From positions 25,857 to 89,856 of the forward strand of contig JAISNV010000021.1 in assembly GCA_031276035.1 (NCBI GenBank): a stretch of 64,000 nucleotides of DNA, given 5' to 3'. The notes below the pieces were generated by a model, which had not been told where the DNA came from, ran no database searches, and saw only the letters and a list, made by a program, of their open reading frames with translations. The DNA is from Bacteroidales bacterium (GTDB lineage: Bacteria > Bacteroidota > Bacteroidia > Bacteroidales > BM520). How positions within the stretch are numbered: position 1 is the stretch's first letter; each line of letters starts with the position of its first letter. The translations under genes and the position numbers were made by a program. Shown here piece by piece: positions 26,131-33,380 of the stretch.

Positions 26131-26697
26131 TCACTCTTTGACCTTATCTAACTCTTTTATTTCTTCATCTGTTTTAGTTTTTAATATTTCATTTACTTTC
26201 TTAACTAATTCTCTGAATTTGCGGTTATACTTAACCTCGTCGTCATATTTTTTCTGCATTACCAAGATATTAGAACGCGTCCTGTTGATTAGTAATGAGA
26301 GGAAATAACTCGACACTCTTGGGAGCAAAGAAACAAAAATCATTCGGCAATAAACCGATTCCATCCTTTGAGTTTTTGACAAATATTTGTCTCTTGGTAT
26401 TCCGCTTGCTTGCTCTATGGCTTGATGTATGTGTTCGGATGCGTTAATGTATGCCTTTAATTGACACACAACGTTGAGACCCTCACTTGTAGCTCCAATC
26501 TGAGCTAATTCTGTTGTATTGATTCTATATCCACTTTTACTTTCGCGTAGTGTTTTTAACGCTCCGCAGTTGTTTTTCTGCGGACAAAGGTTGCAGTTGT
26601 TTTTCGTAAAATTTTTCTGATTAGGAACTGTAACATAATATGGTCTGTAACGATCGTATTTACGTTTTTTTTCTCTCTGTGTTAATTTGCTGTTCAT
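26131..26697 (-). CDS. DnaA-C-terminus-like DNA-binding protein with Cys cluster, probably shortened by a stop
   Basis: A 188-residue protein. Near the start it has C-x2-C-x5-C (NCNLCPQKNNC at 34-44) and a further Cys at 75, possibly zinc or iron-sulfur ligands. The C-terminal half (KTQRMESVYCRMIFVSLL ..., then NRTRSNILVMQKKYDDEV) resembles the DNA-binding domain IV of DnaA, seen in other phage proteins. After the TGA at 26131-26133 the same frame stays open for 33 more codons and ends at 26026 in a 4-base ATGA overlap with the next gene. This points to a nonsense change in a gene once 223 residues long. Confidence 0.55.
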   Translation of the reverse strand: MNSKLTQREKKRKYDRYRPYYVTVPNQKNFTKNNCNLCPQKNNCGALKTLRESKSGYRINTTELAQIGATSEGLNVVCQLKAYINASEHIHQAIEQASGIPRDKYLSKTQRMESVYCRMIFVSLLPRVSSYFLSLLINRTRSNILVMQKKYDDEVKYNRKFRELVKKVNEILKTKTDEEIKELDKVKE

Positions 26698-27016
26698 CTT
26701 TCAATAACTTTTTCATGGTCTTTCTTCCGCACTCCATACCAATTTCACGGATATAATTACGTTGTGATGATGATAGAGTAGGAGTGTTTCTCTCAAGAAC
26801 ATTTTTAAACGTCTCAATGAATTTATCTATCTGAAAATATCCTTCGTCGCATAGACTATCTATCGGATGAGCTTTTAAACACAATCCCTTTCTATACGCT
26901 TTATCTCTCGCATCTTTCCTTGTTTTGACTAGGTCTTTTAGTTTATTCTTAGTTATATTTATAAACCCCTCATTCCGGAAAAGTTCATTAACCGTCATTT
27001 CTTGTAGTGGTTTCAT
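26660..27016 (-). CDS. Phage protein of unknown function
   Basis: A 118-residue basic, helical protein, overlapping the downstream gene by 38 bases and the upstream gene by 29. Lys/Arg content (KNKLKDLVKTRKDARDKAYRKG) suggests nucleic acid contact. No family is recognised. Confidence 0.5.
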   Translation of the reverse strand: MKPLQEMTVNELFRNEGFINITKNKLKDLVKTRKDARDKAYRKGLCLKAHPIDSLCDEGYFQIDKFIETFKNVLERNTPTLSSSQRNYIREIGMECGRKTMKKLLKDEQQINTERKKT

Positions 27017-27404
27017 CGTTTTTAAATTCTTTAAATCCTCGTACTGTTAATTCTGCTACTATCTTAGGTTCTAATGAACGTACTTTAGCGCATTCAATAG
27101 CTTGTTTTTCCATTGCAAAAATTGAGGTTAATATGTCATTATCATCGCCGACAAGCATTATATCGAAATTCAGCCATTCAAATTCTAATTCTCTTGAATG
27201 TAGGTTAATGTTTAAAGCAGGGATAATTGCGAAAAATCTTTTATCCCAAATAACGTTTATAAAAAAGCGGATTTGCTTAATTCTATTACTTTTGTTTTCT
27301 TTCATCATCTCTAATGTAAGAGGTTCTAAAGGATAATGAGTATTATCATCCTTTATTAAAGGTTCATAATACCTTATGCTACGGTTATAGATATAATCTT
27401 TCAT
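26988..27404 (-). CDS. Phage protein of unknown function
   Basis: A 138-residue alpha/beta protein with hydrophobic strands (RFFINVIWDKRFFAIIPALNINLHS style) and no signal peptide or motif that I recognise. It heads the tightly overlapped set that runs through the ParB/PAPS-reductase cassette to terminase. Confidence 0.5.
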   Translation of the reverse strand: MKDYIYNRSIRYYEPLIKDDNTHYPLEPLTLEMMKENKSNRIKQIRFFINVIWDKRFFAIIPALNINLHSRELEFEWLNFDIMLVGDDNDILTSIFAMEKQAIECAKVRSLEPKIVAELTVRGFKEFKNDETTTRNDG

Positions 27405-27430
27405 AATTATTAAATTTATTATAATTTATA

Positions 27431-28153
27431 TTATCTATATTCTTCATCAAACTCCCGATCAAGCCTATCACAACAACTTTGGCAAACATCTAAATTGCCA
27501 TACTTTGTTACTGCAGGTTTTTGGTTGCATTGGTTACACATAGGTATACCTTCTTTATCGCACAATACAAATTCATAAACCCAAACAAAAGGGTTTTCTT
27601 CCCAAATGTCTTTTTTACTGATATGATTTATAAGATAAGAAAATGCCTCTATAGCAGTTTCATGAAATCCAAAATAATTGTCATACTTAAAAATATCTTT
27701 AGAAGCATCTTCGGGAGATAACAACATTTTATCTATCCCTTCTTTAAAACAATCTTCCTCACTAATATCCTGCAGCTTTTCAATTTTTACATCTGTAATT
27801 TTTACAAAATATCTTGCGGCACTTGTAGGCATGAAAAGTTTGTTTTTCCAAAACCATGGAAATGACATTTTTTCCTCTAATCCATCCGATTTTAATTCTT
27901 CAATATCTTTTTTATCATATTTATAATATGTATCAAGAAAAATCTCATAATATGGCTCTTTAAGATACAAAACCTCTCCAAGTTTGTAGCGCGGTTTTAT
28001 AAATCCTTTTTCTCCGATCGGATTTCCTATAAATCCATTTCCCGACAATCCTTCAAATGACATAGGTTGTTCTTTCACTACTCTCCTCGTCATTGTTTTC
28101 CTTTTTTCCACAACTGCAATAAATAGCGGTTCTATAAAGCATATTCCGTTCAT
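27431..28153 (-). CDS. ASCH-domain phage protein with C-terminal zinc ribbon
   Basis: A 240-residue protein. The N-terminus (MNGICFIEPLFIAVVEKRKTMTRRVVKEQP) follows the familiar phage ASCH pattern of an adjacent KTxTRR motif, then YKLGEVLYLKEPY and VKITDVKIEKLQDISEEDC, the typical strands of the fold. The last ~35 residues carry two Cys pairs (CNQC, CQSC), a small zinc ribbon. ASCH proteins are related to PUA RNA-binding domains and some hydrolyse modified nucleosides; which applies here is unknown. Confidence 0.75.
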   Translation of the reverse strand: MNGICFIEPLFIAVVEKRKTMTRRVVKEQPMSFEGLSGNGFIGNPIGEKGFIKPRYKLGEVLYLKEPYYEIFLDTYYKYDKKDIEELKSDGLEEKMSFPWFWKNKLFMPTSAARYFVKITDVKIEKLQDISEEDCFKEGIDKMLLSPEDASKDIFKYDNYFGFHETAIEAFSYLINHISKKDIWEENPFVWVYEFVLCDKEGIPMCNQCNQKPAVTKYGNLDVCQSCCDRLDREFDEEYR

Positions 28154-28156
28154 GGT

Positions 28157-28453
28157 TTAACTATTAATTGGTTCATATCCTAATTCTTCCAAATCTTGGT
28201 AAACTTGTGGTGTGTGTTCGTTGCTTTTATCAACAAATAACATTAACATTTTTTCTAATTCATCTAATCTTTCCTTAAATTCAGAAGATTCGTAAAGAAA
28301 ATATTGCGAGTAAAGAGGCTTTTCTCTAATGACATGAACTTTGTGCCTAACTCTACCGTTTAGACGCCTTTCTGCCTCCAAATTTAATGTAACCGTAATG
28401 ATAAACAGTTCATTTTTGTATTCAAATACCTTTTTAAAAATTTCTTCTTTCAT
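28157..28453 (-). CDS. Small phage protein of unknown function
   Basis: A 98-residue protein, three bases upstream of the ASCH gene. It has beta strands first (NELFIITVTLNLEAERRLNG), then a charged helix. Not recognised. Confidence 0.5.
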   Translation of the reverse strand: MKEEIFKKVFEYKNELFIITVTLNLEAERRLNGRVRHKVHVIREKPLYSQYFLYESSEFKERLDELEKMLMLFVDKSNEHTPQVYQDLEELGYEPINS

Positions 28454-28467
28454 AATAATATATTTCT

Positions 28468-28653
28468 TTATTTATTATCATTCCAACAATATTTCTGTGT
28501 GCCTTGATTAGTCCATCCGTATTGATCAAGGTTGCTGCTCATGATATACTCATCGGCAGCTTCCCATGAATCAAATTCAACAATCAAAACTTCTCCATTG
28601 TTATCGCGGATAAAATCCCTTAATCCACGATCAATAAAACTAAATTCTAACAT
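28468..28653 (-). CDS. Small phage protein of unknown function
   Basis: A 61-residue, acidic and aromatic protein. It starts three bases after the stop of the next upstream gene, so it is part of the same operon. Pattern EVLIVEFDSWEAADEYIMS suggests a small alpha/beta fold. Not recognised. Confidence 0.45.
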   Translation of the reverse strand: MLEFSFIDRGLRDFIRDNNGEVLIVEFDSWEAADEYIMSSNLDQYGWTNQGTQKYCWNDNK

Positions 28654-28655
28654 AG

Positions 28656-28985
28656 CTATTCTATTATTTCTGAATATATGTCAAAATCATCAAGTTTACC
28701 ATTCATATCATAATCTGCAATCAGATTAATTGGGCTATCAATATCAATTTGTTCTCCGTTATCAAAATAATATTGTTTTTGTCCATTACGTTTAATTTGC
28801 CCAAGAACTTCCATATCTTCGTCTGTTCCATATCTGCCGATGTTTAAAGCTATATTTTCTGCCAATTCTTTATAATTGGCTTCTCCGTAAAATTGATTAT
28901 AAACTTCAAACAGTTCCTTGAACTCTTTAGAATTTTCGTCAAATTCTATTATTACTTCCGTTGTTAATTCTACTTTAATTCTCAT
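28656..28985 (-). CDS. Small acidic phage protein
   Basis: A 109-residue protein rich in Glu and Asp (pI clearly acidic), beginning with the strand MRIKVELTTEVIIEFDE. It could be a DNA-mimic or inhibitor, but nothing specific is seen. Not recognised. Confidence 0.5.
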   Translation of the reverse strand: MRIKVELTTEVIIEFDENSKEFKELFEVYNQFYGEANYKELAENIALNIGRYGTDEDMEVLGQIKRNGQKQYYFDNGEQIDIDSPINLIADYDMNGKLDDFDIYSEIIE

Positions 28986-28995
28986 GTTTTTATTT

Positions 28996-29277
28996 TTATA
29001 AAAGTTCTATAATTGTTGCATAACATTTTTTAATCTCTTCAATATGCTCGTTTACATATTTATCAAAAGAACCACCAAATATCTCATCAAGTCTTTCAGA
29101 TATTTGCCCGAATGGATTAAGCCAAGAATCATTTTTGATTATTTCTTTTGGTTCATAAAGTGCAACTAAATGACTACTTGTGTTAAAATGCACTATCATA
29201 GTAGCATAGGAAGTTAGTTTATTTTCCGCCTCGAGCGAGTATCGTGAGCTGATAGCCCCATATTCAAATCTTATCAT
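28996..29277 (-). CDS. Small phage protein of unknown function
   Basis: A 93-residue protein overlapping the YopX gene stop by four bases (ATGA type). A mix of strands (YATMIVHFNTSSHLVALYEP) and a C-terminal helix (DKYVNEHIEEIKKCYATIIELL). Not recognised. Confidence 0.5.
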   Translation of the reverse strand: MIRFEYGAISSRYSLEAENKLTSYATMIVHFNTSSHLVALYEPKEIIKNDSWLNPFGQISERLDEIFGGSFDKYVNEHIEEIKKCYATIIELL

Positions 29278-29735
29278 ATTATCTCCTTTCTATTTTGTTT
29301 GCTAATTAATTCTATATTGTCATGGACATTTCCTATTATTTTAAACTTATGAATGTCAAAATTTTTAAATAACGGGAAATAATAGGAGCTATTTTCAAGA
29401 AAAGAATGTCTATAAAATGTTAACTCGGATTCGTTAAAATAAACTCTTGATAGACACAAATTAGCAGTGCCCGATTTTAAAATATCCCCTTCGAAAATAT
29501 TTATTCCGTTTATATCGATCAATCCTGTAAATTGTCCAATTGATTCAGGAAATACTTCTACTATAGATTGATTTTCAGGAGACATAAACCCACAAGTTCC
29601 GTCCCATTCAACCCATCTTATGATACAAGCCACTAATGGGAGCTGGTCTTCTTTGCATTCATTAATAATATATGGAGCTCCAAAAACCCATTTATTATTT
29701 TTCATGCTTTTTCCTCTATAAAATACATTTCTCAT
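29274..29735 (-). CDS. YopX-family phage protein
   Basis: A 153-residue protein from the ATG at 29735. It shows the YopX pattern: RGKSMKNNKWVFGAPY near the start, then SIGQFTGLIDINGINIFEGDIL at about 80-100, then a final HKFKIIGNVHDN. The family is widespread in phages of Firmicutes and Bacteroidota and has no settled function. The alternative start at 29762 would add nine residues that overlap the upstream gene. Confidence 0.8.
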   Translation of the reverse strand: MRNVFYRGKSMKNNKWVFGAPYIINECKEDQLPLVACIIRWVEWDGTCGFMSPENQSIVEVFPESIGQFTGLIDINGINIFEGDILKSGTANLCLSRVYFNESELTFYRHSFLENSSYYFPLFKNFDIHKFKIIGNVHDNIELISKQNRKEII

Positions 29736-29737
29736 AA

Positions 29738-30031
29738 CTATTTCCTTTCTATTGGTCGCCAATATTTAACATTTTCAATCATAACATCGGTATGAAAAGG
29801 GACAACATACCAAGCATTATGTTCCCATACTGCCGTATAGACATTATCTCCCATATCCTTAACCAATATTACTTCATCGGGATTATCAGGCAATTCCTCT
29901 TCAACACTTATCCATTGTTGAGCGAATTCAGCGCCTGCTTTAAAAGCTAAATATGAATTTAAAACAAAACCACGTACAGGATTTGTTTTTTCTTTTGCAT
30001 ATTCTTCTGCAAATTCTTTAATTGTTGTCAT
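29738..30031 (-). CDS. DUF551-containing phage protein
   Basis: A 97-residue protein. The second half has the DUF551 signature: QQWISVEEELPDNPDEVILV, then an aromatic strand, and a final YWRPIE. The N-terminal half (AEEYAKEKTNPVRGF, then AFKAGAEFAQQW) is the usual helical lead found in Bacteroides phages. Function unknown. Confidence 0.75.
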   Translation of the reverse strand: MTTIKEFAEEYAKEKTNPVRGFVLNSYLAFKAGAEFAQQWISVEEELPDNPDEVILVKDMGDNVYTAVWEHNAWYVVPFHTDVMIENVKYWRPIERK

Positions 30032-30043
30032 GGTTTATATTTT

Positions 30044-30280
30044 TTAGTTTTTTGATTTGTTTAATTCTTCTTCAAATTTGGCTTTATCTTTTTTCCAAAT
30101 TTTATCAAGTCTTTTCATTTCTTTATTAAAAGTCTGATAATTTTCATGAGATAACATTCCGTATTTATCTTGCAAGGCATCAAATACATATCCTCTCATT
30201 TCAATCCATTTATCTAAGCAATAATCACATATTGCTGATGAAAAAGGGGTCTCATCTCCACATCTAACACATTTACTCAT
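30044..30280 (-). CDS. Small zinc-ribbon phage protein
   Basis: A 78-residue protein. Two Cys pairs near the start (CVRC at 4-7, then CDYC at 18-21) form a likely zinc ribbon; the rest is a highly charged helix. Possibly a DNA- or protein-binding regulator. The 97 bases upstream of it hold no gene. Confidence 0.55.
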   Translation of the reverse strand: MSKCVRCGDETPFSSAICDYCLDKWIEMRGYVFDALQDKYGMLSHENYQTFNKEMKRLDKIWKKDKAKFEEELNKSKN

Positions 30281-30377
30281 TTCGTTTTTTTTAATTGATT
30301 TATTTTTTAAATCCTTAATAAAATCTTCTACTAATGGACTTGTATCATCTTTACACTTTTACTTCAAATGGTCTCAT

Positions 30378-30569
30378 TTATTCGATAGCTATTTGAATAT
30401 TATATTGAAATTCTTTTAGTAATGCCTCTATTGGGGGGGGCAATTCATTGTCGGATTGCTCCGGTGTGATAAGGACTTCTCTTGTTCTTGCGTTAAGAGG
30501 ATAGCCGGCTTTTCTTACCTCACCGTGAAGATAATATCGGCGATTGTTTTGTTTTTTCGTGTATGCCAT
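30378..30569 (-). CDS. Small phage protein containing a poly-C tract
   Basis: A 63-residue basic protein (N-terminus KKQNNRRYYLHGEVRKAGYP). The codons for PPP at about residues 44-46 lie in a run of eight C (30433-30440 as G on the plus strand), which can slip during replication. Not recognised. Confidence 0.5.
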   Translation of the reverse strand: MAYTKKQNNRRYYLHGEVRKAGYPLNARTREVLITPEQSDNELPPPIEALLKEFQYNIQIAIE

Positions 30570-30592
30570 GTTTTTATTTCTTATAAGTTATT

Positions 30593-30769
30593 CTATGATA
30601 CTTCTCTACTTTGTAAATTGAAACTTCTTTTGCCGCCTGATCTTCTTTGAACATTTTTTTTTGCTACTTTGTCAATAACATCAAAATCCATGTTCTCTTT
30701 TATCTCGGTAACTTCAACGGTTCCATCGTTTTTCGTTAATTCTATCGTGAAATATATCTGTACTTCCAT
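30593..30769 (-). CDS. Small phage protein of unknown function
   Basis: A 58-residue protein, MEVQIYFTIELTKNDG at the start and a basic, Ser/Arg-rich end. Its start is six bases past the nuclease stop and it fills the gap between two accepted genes, with coding-like codons on the operon strand. A run of nine A occurs within it. Confidence 0.45.
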   Translation of the reverse strand: MEVQIYFTIELTKNDGTVEVTEIKENMDFDVIDKVAKKNVQRRSGGKRSFNLQSREVS

Positions 30770-30775
30770 GATTCT

Positions 30776-31114
30776 TTAATTTCTGTTTTTAATGGTTTCT
30801 TTAATCATATTGATTGTGTTTTGTGTACAAAGGTCATTGGGCTGCACTCTTAATAGTAGCCAACCTTGCATTGCTGCTGTATTGTACTTCTCCATATCAA
30901 GAAGAAAACCCGATGCCCTGTTATGTCTGCCGTATTTCCAAATTCCGCCCTCGACTTCAATGGCAATCTTATGTTCTGTAATAGCATAATCAAATTTCCA
31001 TCTGCGTATCTGGTCGAAACGATGTTCTTTAACTACGTTTAGCCCTTGATCTCTTGCATAGACTTTAAACAGGTCAAAATCAGGTTGCATACGGATTTGT
31101 CTATTTGCTCTCAT
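30776..31114 (-). CDS. PD-(D/E)XK-type endonuclease (Vsr/DUF559-like)
   Basis: A 112-residue protein from the ATG at 31114. The core FDYAITEHKIAIEVEGGIW (about residues 42-60) fits the PD-(D/E)XK pattern with Asp, then Glu-x-Glu; an upstream Glu in KEHRFD may be the first acidic ligand. The following KYGRHNRASGFLLDMEKYN and WLLLRVQP are as in small phage endonucleases of the Vsr/DUF559 type. Together with replication genes it may resolve DNA junctions. Confidence 0.7.
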   Translation of the reverse strand: MRANRQIRMQPDFDLFKVYARDQGLNVVKEHRFDQIRRWKFDYAITEHKIAIEVEGGIWKYGRHNRASGFLLDMEKYNTAAMQGWLLLRVQPNDLCTQNTINMIKETIKNRN

Positions 31115-31460
31115 TGTCAATGTAGATTTTAAGTATTAATTTCCCGTTGGCAAAGTCATATTTTATCGCCTTTAGCTTATGGATTTCATCTTGAAATTTC
31201 ATTGTAGCTACTTGAGTTCTACGCTTTGGAGATAGTTTTTCAAAACCATCAGGCATTGTTTCGGTAAGGTTGATAATTTTACTGAAAATAGCATTGTTCT
31301 TTATAGCGTTTAAACTTAGATTGTGATTTTCTATCACTATTTCTTTTGTTTTCTCTATCAGCAAGCTATTTTCTTTCCTTAAGTTGCTGTTAGTCATTAT
31401 CAATCCGATTACTCCGAGTAATAATCCTACGATGATGATAATTAGAATAATTGTTGTCAT
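31101..31460 (-). CDS. Small membrane-anchored phage protein
   Basis: A 119-residue protein with one N-terminal transmembrane helix (residues ~3-24, mostly Ile/Leu/Val) and a cytoplasmic or periplasmic coiled-coil-like rest. It lies within the replication genes, so a lysis role is unlikely; it might anchor replication proteins to the membrane. Not recognised. Confidence 0.5.
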   Translation of the reverse strand: MTTIILIIIIVGLLLGVIGLIMTNSNLRKENSLLIEKTKEIVIENHNLSLNAIKNNAIFSKIINLTETMPDGFEKLSPKRRTQVATMKFQDEIHKLKAIKYDFANGKLILKIYIDNESK

Positions 31461-31487
31461 GGTGCTTAATTTTTAATTTAAAATTTA

Positions 31488-31955
31488 TTAATTCAATAAT
31501 TTTTTTTCATCAATCAAATAAAGTTCTTGATTATTGAAAATTTTCATATAATTTTCAGTATTCCCGCAGAATTCTTTCACAACTTCCTTTTCTTCATTAT
31601 TCATATCCCCAAATGGTTTACGTCCGAAATTTGGTGGCAACCAGCTTTTTTGTTGGCTTCCGAAAAGATTAAACTTTTCTAAAAGTTCAAGGTCTCTAAA
31701 AACTATATGACATGTGCCTTTTTTATAAAAAGTTACGGTAATATGAGTTAATTGAATGTCCTTTAAAATCCCACTTTTCCAACTCGATTCAAGATTTTGC
31801 CGAGTATTATAATTATGATCCGAATTTCTATTTTCTAAATAGTTTAATGTCTTAATTATATCATTCAGTCGTTCAGAGCAAGAATAAATCTCGCTAAATC
31901 CATAACTGCCAGGTGTTGGGTAGAAATTTTTATCGTTGTCTAATAAGTTTTTCAT
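31488..31955 (-). CDS. DUF4942-like C-terminal fragment, methyltransferase part missing
   Basis: A 155-residue protein. The stretch around residues 72-125 (VTFYKKGTCHIVFRDLELL, then KFNLFGSQQKSWLPPNFG and MNNEEKEVVKEF) is, from memory, the DUF4942 domain that forms the C-terminus of phage class I methyltransferases. The start KNFYPTPG resembles the usual beginning of those enzymes, but the SAM-binding domain with its NPPF motif is absent. It looks like an internally deleted relic or a stand-alone domain. Four-base overlap with the DnaC-like gene. Confidence 0.6.
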   Translation of the reverse strand: MKNLLDNDKNFYPTPGSYGFSEIYSCSERLNDIIKTLNYLENRNSDHNYNTRQNLESSWKSGILKDIQLTHITVTFYKKGTCHIVFRDLELLEKFNLFGSQQKSWLPPNFGRKPFGDMNNEEKEVVKEFCGNTENYMKIFNNQELYLIDEKKLLN

Positions 31956-32662
31956 AATTTTCTTCTATCTTTTCCGTTAATAATTAAGTAGTTAGACATT
32001 TCGTACAGGCGGCTAACTACACGCTCGCCGTACATGTTAAGATTGTCGATATCGCTTGGACTGTTATTCGAAGAAATAAGTGTCATGTATTGCGGTCTGT
32101 CGCCTCTGTGTTCAAGAATTTCTCTTAAAACTCTATTGCGGTTCCCCATGTGCATTGTCTCCGGCTGTTCAGTTCCCAAGTCTTGGATATACAATATCGG
32201 AGAATTCTTGTATTTAACTATCTCACCCGTGTTTTTATAATCATCGCAAATTGACGACGAGCGGTGGCATATTCCTGTTAAGGGTCTTGGATTTCCGTCT
32301 GAATACCACAACACGCCGAGCTTCATTGCTATCTTGGAAATTATCTCAAGCAAAACACTCTTCCCACTTCCAACCGAACCAGCCAGATATAAACCTTTGC
32401 AAGTATTTCCTTTGATAATTTTCTTTTCGTTATCAAAATCCAAACATTGAAATTCTTGACCTGCAAGCCATTTAAGGGCATTTTCGTATGCAAACCTGTT
32501 TTGGTCGTCAATGACAAATTTCTCTGGAAACATCTGCGTTCCGATTACCGTTGCAAGTTCAACGAGTTGATTAACGTCAATGTCATAATGCTTGCGCTCA
32601 ATGAATTGTGGCGTTTCTTCCTGCCTTAATTCTTGTATAATATTTCCGATACTTAAACTCAT
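31952..32662 (-). CDS. DnaC-like helicase loader ATPase
   Basis: A 236-residue AAA+ ATPase from the ATG at 32662. Walker A is GSVGSGKS at 95-102; Walker B ILYIQDLGTE at about 155; sensor region LISSNN at about 202. The N-terminal ~80 residues would contact the helicase. It is placed directly after the DnaD-like gene with a four-base overlap, the standard initiator/loader pair of phages. It would load the replicative helicase of the host, as no phage helicase gene is seen. Confidence 0.8.
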   Translation of the reverse strand: MSLSIGNIIQELRQEETPQFIERKHYDIDVNQLVELATVIGTQMFPEKFVIDDQNRFAYENALKWLAGQEFQCLDFDNEKKIIKGNTCKGLYLAGSVGSGKSVLLEIISKIAMKLGVLWYSDGNPRPLTGICHRSSSICDDYKNTGEIVKYKNSPILYIQDLGTEQPETMHMGNRNRVLREILEHRGDRPQYMTLISSNNSPSDIDNLNMYGERVVSRLYEMSNYLIINGKDRRKL

Positions 32663-33369
32663 AGTTTTGCCTTCCATTTGTCGTTAATACTTTGACTTTC
32701 TTTCTTTTGACCGCAATCTTTTCTTTCTTTGTTATCAAAATTACCCTCTAATATTTTAACCCAATTCGTGGAATTCTCAAAAATCCAATCAAATGTGACA
32801 ATCCAAGAATTTTTATTCTCTCCTCGCATAAAGTCTGATTTTTTGATTTTTTCAATGATTTCAAGAAAAGTCTGATGCTGAATCTCGGGAGTTTTTCCAA
32901 ATTCCAAAAGCCGCGTTTTAATTTTTAATTTTCTTTTTTCATTTAAAATTTTAACTTTTTTAAGGGGCGATGTGGTCGATGAGTTCCACTCGTCGACAAT
33001 ATCCTGTAAAGGATATAGAGTGTTTAGTTTAGTTTTGTTTAGTTTAGTTTTTGTTTTATTTATCTCGTCACCAACCTCGTCACCAACCTCGTCAAAATTT
33101 GACAAGGTATAAATAACATTAGGACTTCCGTTGCGAGTTTCAAATCGTATTAAACCTGCTTGTCTGAGTTTATTTCGAGCATTTTTCAAAGTGTTAAAGG
33201 AAATTCCTAAATCCGCTTCGATTTTAGAATTGTTCCGTTTGAATGGATTCTTCCAATGACAGATGTTGCATATTTCTAAAAGATGGAAATAAACAGCTAC
33301 TTCTGTGGTGTTGAATGAATGTTCTTCATGTGACCGCCAAAAACCTTTTATAAGCTCGATATAATTCAT
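32659..33369 (-). CDS. Phage replication initiator, DnaD-like with winged helix
   Basis: A 236-residue protein. The N-terminal ~95 residues form a winged-helix DNA-binding domain (HSFNTTEVAVYFHLLEICN ... GISFNTLKNARNKLRQAGLI). After a Glu/Lys linker the C-terminal part ends in the conserved phage pattern DFMRGENKNSWIVTFDWIF and NWVKILEGN. Such proteins open the phage origin and recruit the loader. The origin was not identified. Confidence 0.75.
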   Translation of the reverse strand: MNYIELIKGFWRSHEEHSFNTTEVAVYFHLLEICNICHWKNPFKRNNSKIEADLGISFNTLKNARNKLRQAGLIRFETRNGSPNVIYTLSNFDEVGDEVGDEINKTKTKLNKTKLNTLYPLQDIVDEWNSSTTSPLKKVKILNEKRKLKIKTRLLEFGKTPEIQHQTFLEIIEKIKKSDFMRGENKNSWIVTFDWIFENSTNWVKILEGNFDNKERKDCGQKKESQSINDKWKAKL

Positions 33370-33380
33370 ACTATAATAAA

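Noticed and set aside
26131..26133. Recoding of TGA as an amino acid in this phage
   Set aside because: Other phage genes, including the integrase, end at TGA, and no general in-frame TGA is seen in long genes.
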